Counted from the stretch's first letter, positions 39,481 through 48,576 are shown. The stretch: DNA of 64,000 nucleotides from DATBVX01 sp963810775 (GCA_963810775.1 CAWEOT010000005.1:489711-553710); one strand, 5' to 3'. A program made the numbers and translations. The notes: generated by a model from the letters alone, not told the origin.

Positions 39481-39915
39481 TCAGTCCTCGATCTTGCCGC
39501 CGGCCGCTTCGATCACGGCGCGCGCGCCCTTGGTGACGGCCACGCCCTTGAGCGTGACAGCCTTCTTGAGCTCGCCCGACTGGATCACCTTGGCGCGTTC
39601 GGTATGCACCGGGACGACTTTCGCCTCGATCAGTGCCTTCAGGTCAATGAGGCCGGCTTTCAACGCTTCAAGGTCGCTCAGCCGCACTTCAGCGCGGGTT
39701 GCCTTGATCGCCGAGCGGAACCCGGTCTTCGGCAGCCGGCGCTGCAAAGGCATCTGGCCGCCCTCGAAGCCCACCTTGTGATACCCGCCCTTACGTGCGC
39801 GCTGGCCTTTCACGCCGCGCCCGCAGGTCTTGCCCTGGCCCGCCGAGGCTCCCCGGCCGACACGCAGGCGTGGACGCTTGGCGCCACGCGCGGGCTTGAT
39901 TGAGTTCAGACGCAT
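39481..39915 (-). CDS. rplO: ribosomal protein L15
   Basis: A 144-residue L15 (MRLNSIKPARGAKRPRLRVGRG at the start, glycine- and basic-rich N-terminal arm, GFEGGQMPLQRRLPKTGF in the centre). Normal position between rpmD and secY. Confidence 0.96.
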   Translation of the reverse strand: MRLNSIKPARGAKRPRLRVGRGASAGQGKTCGRGVKGQRARKGGYHKVGFEGGQMPLQRRLPKTGFRSAIKATRAEVRLSDLEALKAGLIDLKALIEAKVVPVHTERAKVIQSGELKKAVTLKGVAVTKGARAVIEAAGGKIED

Positions 39916-39940
39916 CGATGCATTCCGTATGAGTGGCCGA

Positions 39941-40123
39941 CTACTGGCGGTCGACCTTCACCATATGTTTGGCGGCTTCGATCATGCCGCGGTTCTCAGG
40001 CGTGTCTTTGACGACCACGCTCTGATTGATGCGGCGCAGGCCGAGGCCGCGCACTGAGGCCGCGATGTTGCGCAGTTGTCCGTGAACGCTGCGCACCAGA
40101 GTCACCTTGAGTGCCTCGCTCAC
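39941..40123 (-). CDS. rpmD: ribosomal protein L30
   Basis: A 60-residue L30 (SEALKVTLVRSVHGQLRN to MVKVDRQ). The start is GTG at 40123, overlapping the rpsE stop by four bases (GTGA), which indicates translational coupling. Confidence 0.93.
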   Translation of the reverse strand: MSEALKVTLVRSVHGQLRNIAASVRGLGLRRINQSVVVKDTPENRGMIEAAKHMVKVDRQ

Positions 40124-40635
40124 GTGCCCGCTCCCAGGATCTCCTCGACCGACTTGCCGCGCTTCGCGGCAATGTCCTCGGGGGAACGTATGTTGGTGAG
40201 CGCCTTCATGGTCGCGCGCACCACATTGATGGGATTGCGTGAGCCGTAGCTCTTGGCAAGCACGTTGCGCACGCCGGCGCATTCGAACACGGCACGCATC
40301 CCGCCGCCTGCGATGACACCGGTACCATCGGCTGCCGGCTGCATGTAGACGCGCGTAGTGCCATGCGCGCCGGTGACCGCGTAATGCAGCGTGTCGTTGC
40401 GCAGGCTGACCTGGATCATGTTCTTGCGCGCCTGCTGCATCGCCTTGGAGATGGCGACCGGCACTTCGCGTGCTTTGCCATAGCCAAAGCCCACCCGACC
40501 GGCGCCATCGCCAACCACAGTGAGCGCGGTGAAGCCGAACTGGCGGCCACCCTTGACGACTTTGGCAACGCGATTGACGGCTACGAGCTTCTCGAGCAGC
40601 TCATCGCCGGTTGACGGTTTTTCGACTCTGGCCAT
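40120..40635 (-). CDS. rpsE: ribosomal protein S5
   Basis: A 171-residue S5 with the dsRNA-binding N-terminal half (LVAVNRVAKVVKGGRQFGFTAL) and the S5 C-terminal domain (VRNVLAKSYGSRNPINVVRA). It acts in decoding accuracy. Intact and in the usual spc-operon position. Confidence 0.97.
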   Translation of the reverse strand: MARVEKPSTGDELLEKLVAVNRVAKVVKGGRQFGFTALTVVGDGAGRVGFGYGKAREVPVAISKAMQQARKNMIQVSLRNDTLHYAVTGAHGTTRVYMQPAADGTGVIAGGGMRAVFECAGVRNVLAKSYGSRNPINVVRATMKALTNIRSPEDIAAKRGKSVEEILGAGT

Positions 40636-40654
40636 ATGACTTTAGTCCGCCTGT

Positions 40655-41011
40655 CTAGAACTTGAGACCATTCTCACGAGCCGCATCGGCAAGAGCCTTC
40701 AGGCGCCCGTGAAACTTGAAACCGGAGCGGTCGAATGCGACCTGCTCGATGCCGGCGGCCTTGGCGCGCTCGGCAATCGCCTTGCCGACCGCCTTCGCCG
40801 CCTCGACGTTGCCGGTGCCCTTGAGGCCCTCACGCACTGCTTCCTGCACGGTCGACGCCGACGCCAGCACGTGACCGCCGTCGGCAGCAATGACCTGCGC
40901 GTAAATGTGATGCGGCGTGCGATGCACGCTCAGGCGCGCCACTCGCAGCTCGCGGATCTTGGCGCGGGTACGCACCGCGCGTCGCAGTCTCTGTGCTTTC
41001 TTTCCGCTCAT
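40655..41011 (-). CDS. rplR: ribosomal protein L18
   Basis: A 118-residue 5S rRNA-binding protein with basic N terminus, LSVHRTPHHIYAQVI and the C-terminal VAFDRSGFKFHGRLKALADAA. Normal length and position. Confidence 0.96.
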   Translation of the reverse strand: MSGKKAQRLRRAVRTRAKIRELRVARLSVHRTPHHIYAQVIAADGGHVLASASTVQEAVREGLKGTGNVEAAKAVGKAIAERAKAAGIEQVAFDRSGFKFHGRLKALADAARENGLKF

Positions 41012-41021
41012 GTTCTGCCCA

Positions 41022-41558
41022 TCACTTCTTCTTGGCTTCCTTCAACGTGATCTGCTCGCCCGAGTAGCGCACGCCCTTGCCCTTGTAAGGCTCCGGGGGA
41101 CGAAAACCGCGGATCTCGGCTGCAACCTGGCCCACCTTCTGGCGATCGATGCCCTTGATCAGGATTTCGGTCTGGCTCGGCGTCTCGATCGTGATGCCCT
41201 CGGGGATCGCAAACGCGATTGGATGCGAGAAGCCGAGGGTCAGATTCAGCATGCGACCCTGGACTGCCGCGCGATAGCCGACACCAACCAGTTCGAGCTT
41301 GCGGTCGTAGCCTTTGCTCACTCCGAGAATCATGTTCGCGAGATGCGCGCGCGTCGCCCCGGCGATGGCGTTGATGCCCTCGGCACCCGCCTCGGCGACC
41401 TTCACGAGGAGCTGCTTCTCTTCCTGTTCAACCTTGATGCCCGGCTTGAGGGCGAGCGTGAGGTTCCCCTTCGCGCCCTTTACGGCAACCGAGGTGTCAG
41501 CCACGGTGGCAGTTACGCCCTGTGGCAGCTCGACGGGTTTACTGGCAACACGGGACAT
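41022..41558 (-). CDS. rplF: ribosomal protein L6
   Basis: A 178-residue L6 beginning MSRVASKPVELPQGV, with two repeated domains and the C-terminal IRGFRPPEPYKGKGVRY signature. ATG 41558 gives the family start; in-frame sequence further upstream is not conserved in character. Confidence 0.96.
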   Translation of the reverse strand: MSRVASKPVELPQGVTATVADTSVAVKGAKGNLTLALKPGIKVEQEEKQLLVKVAEAGAEGINAIAGATRAHLANMILGVSKGYDRKLELVGVGYRAAVQGRMLNLTLGFSHPIAFAIPEGITIETPSQTEILIKGIDRQKVGQVAAEIRGFRPPEPYKGKGVRYSGEQITLKEAKKK

Positions 41559-41571
41559 GGCTACACCTGCA

Positions 41572-41967
41572 TCAGGAAACGACACACAGCACTTCGCCGC
41601 CCTGGCCGCTAGCGCGTGCCTGCGCATCCGTCATCACACCCTTCGGCGTCGATACGATCACGATACCCATACCGCCCAGGACCTTCGGCAGCTGGGTACG
41701 ACCGCGATAAATTCTCAGGCCGGGACGGCTCACGCGATCCAGGCGATCGATTACCGGACGGCCGTCGTGGTACTTGAGCTGCACGCTCAGGGTCGCCTTG
41801 CTGCCATCCCGTGTCACGGCGTAGTCGGCGACGTACCCTTCGTCCTTCAGCACCTTGACGACGGCAACCTTGAGCTTCGAAGCAGCGAGCGCAACGTCGG
41901 GCTTGCCCGCGCGCTGGCCATTGCGGATACGGGTGAGAAGGTCGGCAATCGGATCAGTCATGCTCAT
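41572..41967 (-). CDS. rpsH: ribosomal protein S8
   Basis: A 131-residue S8 (MTDPIADLLTRIRNGQRAG, ending with a GGEVLCVVS-like terminus). S8 is the autogenous regulator of the spc operon in enterobacteria. The second ATG at 41961 could also be the start. Confidence 0.96.
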   Translation of the reverse strand: MSMTDPIADLLTRIRNGQRAGKPDVALAASKLKVAVVKVLKDEGYVADYAVTRDGSKATLSVQLKYHDGRPVIDRLDRVSRPGLRIYRGRTQLPKVLGGMGIVIVSTPKGVMTDAQARASGQGGEVLCVVS

Positions 41968-41977
41968 GGATTGCCCC

Positions 41978-42283
41978 TTACCAGCTTGCCTTGCTCAGGC
42001 CCGGAATATCGCCACGCATCGCCGCCTCGCGCAGCTTGGTGCGCGACAGGCCGAACTTGCGATACACGCCACGCGAGCGCCCGGTGATCGCGCAGCGATT
42101 GCGCTTGCGCACCGGGTTGGCATCGCGCGGCAGTGACTGCAGCTTCGCCTGCGCCTCCTGCCGCTCTTCCACTCCCGTCTTTGGGTCGCGGATCGTTTCC
42201 TTGAGCGCGGCACGCTTCGCAGCGTACTTTTTCACTATCTTGGCGCGCCGCTTCTCGCGCTCGACCATGTTGGTCTTGGCCAT
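41978..42283 (-). CDS. rpsN: ribosomal protein S14
   Basis: A 101-residue S14 of the long, zinc-free type (MAKTNMVEREKRRAKIVKKY, then RNRCAITGRSRGVYRKFGLSR in part). It is the standard housekeeping copy. Confidence 0.96.
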   Translation of the reverse strand: MAKTNMVEREKRRAKIVKKYAAKRAALKETIRDPKTGVEERQEAQAKLQSLPRDANPVRKRNRCAITGRSRGVYRKFGLSRTKLREAAMRGDIPGLSKASW

Positions 42284-42291
42284 GCTTAACC

Positions 42292-42831
42292 TCAGCGTCG
42301 GAACGGGAAATTGAAGGCTTCGAGCAGCGCACGGCCCTGCTTGTTGTCCTTCGCGTTGGTGGTGATCGTGATATCCATGCCCCGGATCTGGTCGACCGCG
42401 TCGTAGGCGATTTCCGGGAAAATGATCTGCTCGCGCACGCCGAGGCTGTAACTACCGCGGCCGTCGAAGGAGCGCGTCGACAGTCCCCGGAAGTCGCGAA
42501 TGCGCGGGATCGCAATGTTGATCAGCCGATCGAGGAACTCGTACATGCGAGCGCCGCGCAGCGTGACCTTGCAGCCGACCTGCTGGCCGCCACGTACCTT
42601 GAAGGAAGCGACGGATTTGCGCGCCTTGGTAACGAGCGGCTTCTGACCAGTGATCTTGGTCAGATCACCGACCGCGTGGTCCATGACCTTCTTGTCGGCC
42701 ACGGCCTCGCCCACGCCCATGTTGACCGTGATCTTGGTGATGCGCGGTACCTGCATGGTGTTGCTGAGCTCGAGGGTCTTCTTGAGCCCGGGCACGATGC
42801 TGTCGCGATACTGCTTGTGAAGTCTTGCCAT
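42292..42831 (-). CDS. rplE: ribosomal protein L5
   Basis: A 179-residue 5S rRNA-binding L5, MARLHKQYRDSIVPGLKK at the start, with KITVNMGVGEA, the KVRGGQQVGCKVTLRG loop and a C-terminal GMDITITTNAKDNKQGRALL. ATG 42831 is the standard start. Confidence 0.97.
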   Translation of the reverse strand: MARLHKQYRDSIVPGLKKTLELSNTMQVPRITKITVNMGVGEAVADKKVMDHAVGDLTKITGQKPLVTKARKSVASFKVRGGQQVGCKVTLRGARMYEFLDRLINIAIPRIRDFRGLSTRSFDGRGSYSLGVREQIIFPEIAYDAVDQIRGMDITITTNAKDNKQGRALLEAFNFPFRR

Positions 42832-42851
42832 ACTCGTATCTGCCTTGGGCC

Positions 42852-43175
42852 TCAGGTATCGACGACTTCCTTGTTGGACTTGAAGAAGCGCACGCGCTTG
42901 CCGTCGCCGAGCGTGCGAATGCCGATGCGGTCGCCCTTCTTGGCAGCGGCATTCCACAGCGCGACATTGGAAATCTGCAGTGGCGCCTCGCGTTCGATGA
43001 TGCCGCCCTGCGCCCGGGTCTTGCTCTGCGGATTACCACGCTGGTGCTTTTTCACCATGTTGACGTTCTCGACCAGCACGCGGCCGTCGTCGAGCACTTT
43101 GATGACGGCGCCACGCCGGCCCTTGTCGCGGCCCGCGATCACCACCACATCGTCACCCTTTCTGATCTTCTGCAT
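42852..43175 (-). CDS. rplX: ribosomal protein L24
   Basis: A 107-residue L24 with an N-terminal KOW motif (IRKGDDVVVIAGRDKGRRGAV). It is an assembly-initiator protein of the 50S subunit. Normal position between rplN and rplE. Confidence 0.96.
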   Translation of the reverse strand: MQKIRKGDDVVVIAGRDKGRRGAVIKVLDDGRVLVENVNMVKKHQRGNPQSKTRAQGGIIEREAPLQISNVALWNAAAKKGDRIGIRTLGDGKRVRFFKSNKEVVDT

Positions 43176-43201
43176 ATCCGCTCTCTCGATGCTCGTGACG
43201 C

Positions 43202-43570
43202 TTACAGAACTTCCGGCGCCAGCGAAATGATCTTCATGAACTGGGCGTTGCGCAGCTCGCGCGTCACCGGCCCGAAGATGCGCGTGCCGATCGGCTCGAG
43301 CTTGTTGGTGAGCAGCACTGCAGCGTTGCCGTCGAAGCGGATCAACGAGCCGTCGGGCCGCCGCACACCGCGCCGGGTGCGCACCACCACCGCGTCATAC
43401 ACCTCACCTTTCTTGACCTTGCCGCGCGGGATCGCATCCTTGATGCTCACCTTGATCACATCGCCCACCGTGGCATAACGGCGCCGCGTGCCGCCCAGCA
43501 CCTTGATGCACATCAGCGTGCGGGCGCCGCTGTTGTCCGCGGCATTGAGCATGGTTCGCATCTGAATCAT
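43202..43570 (-). CDS. rplN: ribosomal protein L14
   Basis: A 122-residue L14 (MIQMRTMLNAADNSGARTLMCIKVLGG) with the family core and C-terminal FMKIISLAPEVL. First gene of the spc section; no separate promoter was identified in the 10-bp gap to rpsQ. Confidence 0.97.
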   Translation of the reverse strand: MIQMRTMLNAADNSGARTLMCIKVLGGTRRRYATVGDVIKVSIKDAIPRGKVKKGEVYDAVVVRTRRGVRRPDGSLIRFDGNAAVLLTNKLEPIGTRIFGPVTRELRNAQFMKIISLAPEVL

Positions 43571-43580
43571 GGCTCGATCC

Positions 43581-43865
43581 TCAGCGTGCGTCGGCGCGTT
43601 CCAGGACGCGCACCAGGCGCCACGACTTGCGTCGTGACAGGGGCCGGCACTGCACGATGGCGACCTTGTCGCCCTGGCGGCTCTCGTTTTTCTCGTCGTG
43701 GGCGAGCAGCTTGGTGGTCCGGCGCACGTACTTGCCGTACTTCGGATGCTTCACCAGCCGCTCGATCTCGACGGCGATGGTCTTGCTCATCTTGTTGCTG
43801 GTCACACGGCCGGTGAGCGTGCGTTCGCCCTTGGCCGGTGCGTCCTGCGCTTGAGTCTCGGTCAT
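43581..43865 (-). CDS. rpsQ: ribosomal protein S17
   Basis: A 94-residue S17 (RTLTGRVTSNKMSKTIAVEIERLVKHPKYGKYV in two parts) with a short extra N terminus. Last gene of the S10 section, after rpmC. Confidence 0.95.
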   Translation of the reverse strand: MTETQAQDAPAKGERTLTGRVTSNKMSKTIAVEIERLVKHPKYGKYVRRTTKLLAHDEKNESRQGDKVAIVQCRPLSRRKSWRLVRVLERADAR

Positions 43866-43871
43866 CAGACT

Positions 43872-44075
43872 TTACCTCTTCGCCTCGGCGGCCTGTTTCT
43901 CGGCCAGCACGAACTTCAGCCGCGCGATATTGCGGCGAACCTTGAGCCACTGATCGTTCTTCGGCGGCTGTCCCGTAGCGCGGGCCATGCGCAGGTTGAA
44001 CTGCTCACGCCGCAGCTTCATGAGCTCTTCCCGCAGTTCGGCCGGCTGCTTGCCGCGTAGTTCTTTGGCATTCAT
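43872..44075 (-). CDS. rpmC: ribosomal protein L29
   Basis: A 67-residue L29 (MNAKELRGKQPAELREELMKL; KVRRNIARLKFVLAEKQ). It overlaps the rplP stop by one base. Confidence 0.95.
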   Translation of the reverse strand: MNAKELRGKQPAELREELMKLRREQFNLRMARATGQPPKNDQWLKVRRNIARLKFVLAEKQAAEAKR

Positions 44076-44488
44076 CAGCGCACCTGACGTCGCACGAACA
44101 TCGTGGAAACCGACAGCTTCGCGGCCGCGAGACGGAACGCTTCGCGGGCGATGTCCTCGGTCACGCCTTCCATCTCGATCAAAACCTTTCCGGGCTGCAC
44201 ACGAGCAATCCAGTACTCGACGTTGCCCTTGCCACTGCCCATGCGCACTTCGAGCGGCTTTTGCGTAACCGGCACATCCGGAAATACGCGCAGCCAGATC
44301 TGGCCGCCGCGCTTGACGTAACGCGACACCGCGCGCCGCGCCGCTTCGATCTCGCGCGCCGTCATCCGGCCGCGGCTGGTCGCTTTCAGGCCGTACTCAC
44401 CGAACGCCACCGTGCTGCCGCGATGCGCGTAGCCGGGATTGCGCCCCTTGAATTGTTTGCGGAACTTGGTCCGCTTCGGTTGCATCAT
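44075..44488 (-). CDS. rplP: ribosomal protein L16
   Basis: A 137-residue L16 (MMQPKRTKFRKQFKGRNPGYA; GGQIWLRVFPDVPVTQKPLEVRMG in part). It includes the conserved segment next to the hydroxylated arginine and contributes to the A-site tRNA region. Confidence 0.97.
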   Translation of the reverse strand: MMQPKRTKFRKQFKGRNPGYAHRGSTVAFGEYGLKATSRGRMTAREIEAARRAVSRYVKRGGQIWLRVFPDVPVTQKPLEVRMGSGKGNVEYWIARVQPGKVLIEMEGVTEDIAREAFRLAAAKLSVSTMFVRRQVR

Positions 44489-44500
44489 GAGCGTGATTCC

Positions 44501-45253
44501 TTAGCTCGCGGTCGCCGCGGTCGCGGGCTTGTCCGCGGCCTTCTCCGCAACCTTCTCGACGACCTTCTCGGCGCCTTTCTCAACGGCGTCCGCCGGCGGC
44601 GCTTCCGCCTCAGTCTTGTCGAACACTTCGCCCTTGAAGATCCACACCTTCACGCCGATCACGCCGTAGGTCGTCTTCGCTTCCGACAGACCGTAATCGA
44701 TATCGGCCCGGAAGGTATGCAACGGAATGCGGCCTTCGCGGTACCACTCGGTGCGGGCGATTTCCGCTCCGTTGAGCCGGCCGGAAACACGCACCTTGAT
44801 GCCGAGCGCGCCACTGCGCATCGTGTTGGTTACGGCGCGCTTCATCGCACGGCGGAACATCACGCGCTTCTCGAGCTGCTGCGCGATGCTCTCGGCCACG
44901 AGCTTCGCATCGAGCTCGGGCTTGCGGATCTCGGCGATGTTCAGGCGCACATCGTGGACCGGCATGCGCATCATCTTCGACACCGCGATGCGCAGCTTCT
45001 CGATGTCCTCGCCCTTCTTGCCGATCACAATGCCGGGGCGGGCGGTGTGAATGGTGATGTTGGCCTTCTTCGCAGCGCGCTCGATATTGATGCGGCTGAC
45101 GGAAGCATCGGTGAGCTTGCGGTGCAGGAGCTCGCGCACCAGATGGTCGGTATACAAGAAGCTCGGGAAGGCGCGCGTGCTCGCGAACCACTTCGAGGTC
45201 CAGTCACGGGTGATGCCGAGACGGATGCCGATCGGATTGACTTTCTGACCCAT
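44501..45253 (-). CDS. rpsC: ribosomal protein S3 with Ala/Lys-rich tail
   Basis: A 250-residue S3 with the KH domain (IVIGKKGEDIEKLR) and the S3 C-terminal domain to about residue 215. The last 35 residues are Ala/Lys/Glu-rich and repetitive (VEKVAEKAADKPAT), so the protein is longer than the 233-residue enterobacterial form. Confidence 0.96.
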   Translation of the reverse strand: MGQKVNPIGIRLGITRDWTSKWFASTRAFPSFLYTDHLVRELLHRKLTDASVSRINIERAAKKANITIHTARPGIVIGKKGEDIEKLRIAVSKMMRMPVHDVRLNIAEIRKPELDAKLVAESIAQQLEKRVMFRRAMKRAVTNTMRSGALGIKVRVSGRLNGAEIARTEWYREGRIPLHTFRADIDYGLSEAKTTYGVIGVKVWIFKGEVFDKTEAEAPPADAVEKGAEKVVEKVAEKAADKPATAATAS

Positions 45254-45268
45254 ATTGCGTGTCTCGCT

Positions 45269-45610
45269 CTAGTCTTTCTTGCCGTCGCCGACTTCGACCA
45301 GAATGTGGCTGTTGCGCTTCAGAATGCGGTTACCGCGCCCCTTGGCTCGCGCGTGAAAGCGCTTGAGCATTGGCGCGGCGTCGATCTGGATGCGCGCCAC
45401 CTTCAGCTCATCGATATCCGCGCCCGCGTTGTGCTCGGCATTGGCGATCGCCGACTCGAGTACCTTGCGCACCAGCTTCGCACCCTTCTTCGGCATGAAG
45501 CGCAGCGTCTGCAGCGCAAGCCCGACCGGCTTGCCGCGCACCGTGTCCGCGACCAGCCGGCATTTCTGCGGGCTGATGCGTGCGTACTTGAGCTGGGCCT
45601 TGACCTGCAT
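45269..45610 (-). CDS. rplV: ribosomal protein L22
   Basis: A 113-residue L22 (AQLKYARISPQKCRLVADTVRGKPV), including the beta-hairpin region DAAPMLKRFHARAKGRGNRI that lines the exit tunnel. Confidence 0.97.
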   Translation of the reverse strand: MQVKAQLKYARISPQKCRLVADTVRGKPVGLALQTLRFMPKKGAKLVRKVLESAIANAEHNAGADIDELKVARIQIDAAPMLKRFHARAKGRGNRILKRNSHILVEVGDGKKD

Positions 45611-45611
45611 C

Positions 45612-45896
45612 TCACGCCTCCGCAGTGACGACTTTCTTGTCGCCCGAGTGCACCTTGAAGGTGCGCGTCGGCGCGAATTCGCCGAGCTTGTGACCCACCA
45701 TGTTCTCGGATACGAGCACCGGAACGTGCTGGCGGCCGTTGTGAACCGCGATCGTGAGACCGACCATGTCGGGCACGATCATCGAGCGGCGCGACCAGGT
45801 CTTGATCGGTCGCCGGTCGTTCTTCTGAACCGCAACGCGCACCTTTGCCGCGAGGTGCAGATCGACGAACGGTCCCTTCTTCAGTGAACGTGGCAC
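45612..45896 (-). CDS. rpsS: ribosomal protein S19
   Basis: A 94-residue S19 (MPRSLKKGPFVDLHL; KVHSGDKKVV at the end), binding the 30S head with S13. It lies one base before rplV. Confidence 0.97.
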   Translation of the reverse strand: MPRSLKKGPFVDLHLAAKVRVAVQKNDRRPIKTWSRRSMIVPDMVGLTIAVHNGRQHVPVLVSENMVGHKLGEFAPTRTFKVHSGDKKVVTAEA

Positions 45897-45906
45897 GTGA
45901 AAGCTC

Positions 45907-46731
45907 CTACTTGCGCCGCTGCACGATCATGCTGTTCGTGCGCTTGTTATGACGCGTCTTCTTGCCCTTCGTCTGCCAACCCCACGGTGACACCGGGTGC
46001 GGATTGCCCTGGCCGGCCTTGCCCTCACCGCCACCGTGCGGATGGTCGACCGGGTTCATGGCCGCGCCGCGCACTGTAGGCCGCACACCGAGCCAGCGGA
46101 TCGCACCCGCTTTGCCGTAGCTGCGCAGGTTGTGCTCGTCGTTACCGACTTCGCCGATCGTGGCGCGACAGTCGACGTGCACCTTGCGCGTCTCACCGGA
46201 TTTGAGGCGAATCGATGCATAGGTGCCTTCGCGCGCGGTGTACTGAGCGGAGCTACCGGCGCTGCGCACCAGCTGTCCACCCTTGCCCGGCTTGAGCTCG
46301 ATGTTGTGAATCGTCGAGCCCACCGGGATATGGCGCAGCGCCATGGAGTTTCCGGCCTTGATCGGCGAATCTGCTCCCGAGCGCAGCTCCTCGCCCACCT
46401 GCACGCCCTTGGGTGCGAGGATGTAGCGACGCTCGCCATCCTTGTAGAGCACCAGCGCCAGATAGGCGGTCCGGTTCGGATCGTATTCGAGGCGCTCGAC
46501 AATTCCGGCGATGCCGTCCTTGTCGCGCTTGAAGTCGATGATGCGGTATTTCTGGCGCGAGCCGCCGCCGATATGGCGCGTCGTCTGACGGCCGGAATTG
46601 TTGCGCGCACCGGTCCTGTTCTGGTGCGTCACTAATCCTGCATAGGGCTCACCCTTGTGCAGGTGCGAACGATCCACCTTCACCACGAAGCGGGTGCCGG
46701 GCGATGTTGGCTTGAGTTTGATGAGTGCCAT
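45907..46731 (-). CDS. rplB: ribosomal protein L2
   Basis: A 274-residue L2 (MALIKLKPTSPGTRFVVKVDR; AMNPVDHPHGGGEGKAGQG in the peptidyl-transferase-associated loop). Intact, usual length. Confidence 0.97.
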   Translation of the reverse strand: MALIKLKPTSPGTRFVVKVDRSHLHKGEPYAGLVTHQNRTGARNNSGRQTTRHIGGGSRQKYRIIDFKRDKDGIAGIVERLEYDPNRTAYLALVLYKDGERRYILAPKGVQVGEELRSGADSPIKAGNSMALRHIPVGSTIHNIELKPGKGGQLVRSAGSSAQYTAREGTYASIRLKSGETRKVHVDCRATIGEVGNDEHNLRSYGKAGAIRWLGVRPTVRGAAMNPVDHPHGGGEGKAGQGNPHPVSPWGWQTKGKKTRHNKRTNSMIVQRRK

Positions 46732-46748
46732 CTCTTAAGTCCCCCGGC

Positions 46749-47060
46749 TCAAATCTTCGACCCGGTAAAGTCGATCGTCTGGCCCGCGACCAGACGTACG
46801 TACGCTTTCTTGTATCCGGAGCGCTGGCCCTTGATCGCGCCGAAACGCCGCTTCTTGCCCGGCTGGTTCAGCACCTGCACGGATTGAACCTTGACGTCGA
46901 ACATCAGCTCGACAGCCTGCTTCACATGCGTGCGGGTCGCGTCCTTGCGGACACGGAACACGAACTGGTTGCCCTCGTCGGCGACCCGTGCGGACTTTTC
47001 CGACACGTGCGGCGCCAGCAGGATGTTCGTGAGTTGCTCCTTGGTGCGCGTGGTCTTCAT
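46749..47060 (-). CDS. rplW: ribosomal protein L23
   Basis: A 103-residue L23 (VSEKSARVADEGNQFVFRV; VQSVQVLNQPGKKRRFG). It is at the tunnel exit and docks SRP and trigger factor. The start overlaps the rplD stop by four bases (ATGA). Confidence 0.96.
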   Translation of the reverse strand: MKTTRTKEQLTNILLAPHVSEKSARVADEGNQFVFRVRKDATRTHVKQAVELMFDVKVQSVQVLNQPGKKRRFGAIKGQRSGYKKAYVRLVAGQTIDFTGSKI

Positions 47061-47677
47061 GCCAGCCGCTCCTCGAGCATCTTGAGCGCACCCACCGTCA
47101 CCAGAACCTTCTCGTGACGTACCAGGCTCACCGGATCCACTGCCGTGGCCGGCACCACGTCGACACCCGGGAGATTGCGCGAGGCGAGATGCAGTCTTTC
47201 GTCGAACGCCTCGATCACGATGAGCACGTTGGGCAGCGCCAGTGCCTTGAGCTTCTGCACCAACAGTTTCGTCTTGGGCGCATCGAGCTCGAGTGACGGT
47301 GTCACGACCAGGCGTTCCTGGCGCACCAGCTCCGACAACATTGAGCGCATGGCGCCGCGATACATCTTGCGATTGAGCTTCTGCCTGAAATCACGCGGCC
47401 TGGCTGCAAAGGCTCTGCCGCCGCCAACCCACAACGGGCTGCGGATGCTGCCGACGCGCGCCTGGCCGGTGCCCTTCTGGGCCCATGGCTTCTTACCGCC
47501 GCCACGCACTTCCGCACGCGTCTTCTGCGCCTTGGTACCTGCGCGACCGCCGGCGAGATAGGCAGTCACCACCTGGTGCACCAGCGCTTCGTTGAACTCG
47601 CGACCGAACGTCGCATCGGAAACCTGTACTTCAGAGCTGCTGGCGCTGCCATTGACGAGTTTGAGCTTCATGGGCAT
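47057..47677 (-). CDS. rplD: ribosomal protein L4
   Basis: A 206-residue L4 with the extended loop (GTKAQKTRAEVRGGGKKPWAQ) and the conserved GRAFAARPRDFRQKLNRKMYR region in part. In enterobacteria L4 represses the S10 operon through the leader. Here a long leader precedes rplC rather than rpsJ. Confidence 0.96.
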   Translation of the reverse strand: MPMKLKLVNGSASSSEVQVSDATFGREFNEALVHQVVTAYLAGGRAGTKAQKTRAEVRGGGKKPWAQKGTGQARVGSIRSPLWVGGGRAFAARPRDFRQKLNRKMYRGAMRSMLSELVRQERLVVTPSLELDAPKTKLLVQKLKALALPNVLIVIEAFDERLHLASRNLPGVDVVPATAVDPVSLVRHEKVLVTVGALKMLEERLA

Positions 47678-47679
47678 CT

Positions 47680-48360
47680 CTACTTCTTGGCCGGCGCGAC
47701 CCGAACCCTGCGCGCCTGTGCGGCTGCCTTGACCGAAGGCTTGACGAAGACGCTGCCGCCTTCCGCGCCCGGGACGGCGCCACTGACCAGGAGGAGGTTG
47801 CGCTCCACATCGATCTGCACCACCTGCAGGTTTTCGACGGTGCGTCGCCTGACCCCCATGTGGCCCGACATGCGCTTGCCGGGAAATACACGGCCTGGCG
47901 TCTGACGCTGGCCGATGGAACCCGGAGCTCGGTGCGAGAGCGAATTGCCGTGACTGGCGTAACCACCCGCGAAGTTGTGGCGCTTCATGACACCGGCGAA
48001 ACCCTTACCGATCGTCGTGCCCGTCACGTCGACGATCTGGCCTACCTTGAACTGGTCGACTTTGAGCTCGGCACCAGCCTTGAGATCCGCACCTTCCTTC
48101 TCGGACAAGCGCATCTCCCACAGTCCCTTGCCCGCGGCGACATTGGCCTTGGCAAAGTGGCCCGCGGCCGGCTTGTTCAAGAGGGATTGGCGGCGGTTGC
48201 CGACGGTGACCTGCAACGCGCGATAGCCGTCGGAATCGGCGCCCTTGACCTGCGTGATGCGGTTCGGCAGCGCCTCGATGACCGTGACAGGCACGGTTTC
48301 ACCGGCGTCGGTAAACACACGGGTCATGCCGCACTTGCGGCCAACCAGACCGATGCTCAT
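47680..48360 (-). CDS. rplC: ribosomal protein L3
   Basis: A 226-residue L3 (MSIGLVGRKCGMTRVFTDAGE; NFAGGYASHGNSLSHRAPGSIG in part, which includes the methylated Gln region). I chose ATG 48360 because AGAGGA has proper spacing to it but touches the ATG at 48366. A 247-bp gap to rpsJ contains a strong promoter. Confidence 0.96.
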   Translation of the reverse strand: MSIGLVGRKCGMTRVFTDAGETVPVTVIEALPNRITQVKGADSDGYRALQVTVGNRRQSLLNKPAAGHFAKANVAAGKGLWEMRLSEKEGADLKAGAELKVDQFKVGQIVDVTGTTIGKGFAGVMKRHNFAGGYASHGNSLSHRAPGSIGQRQTPGRVFPGKRMSGHMGVRRRTVENLQVVQIDVERNLLLVSGAVPGAEGGSVFVKPSVKAAAQARRVRVAPAKK

Positions 48361-48547
48361 TTGCATTCCTCTAATGGCGCCCGCTGCGGTTGGCGCGCGC
48401 TCGGTTAATCCGGATGGTCCGACGGCAAAAAAGACACTGAAACCGCCCTTCCCGGCGACTTCCGCGACCGCGGACACGACTCGTGCTGCTTCTTATTCGC
48501 TCCGCGCCTGCGCGTCCTGCGCTGGGGCGGGCCAAAAAGAGCCGCGA

Positions 48548-48576
48548 ATTATATGCAGTGTCTAAGGGCCGATCAA
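48548..48576 (-). promoter_or_regulatory. strong sigma70-type promoter before rplC
   Basis: Minus-strand TTGATC (48571-48576), exactly 17 bases, then a perfect TATAAT (48548-48553), followed by a GC-rich discriminator typical of growth-rate-controlled promoters. The predicted start near 48541 gives a leader of about 180 nt before rplC. A small hairpin with AACCCC/GGGGTT arms lies just upstream (48575-48590) and has no U-run. Confidence 0.8.

Noticed and set aside
44261..45628. Long plus-strand open frame opposite rplP, rpsC and rplV.
   Set aside because: Antisense shadow of conserved ribosomal genes, with no start signals or family resemblance.
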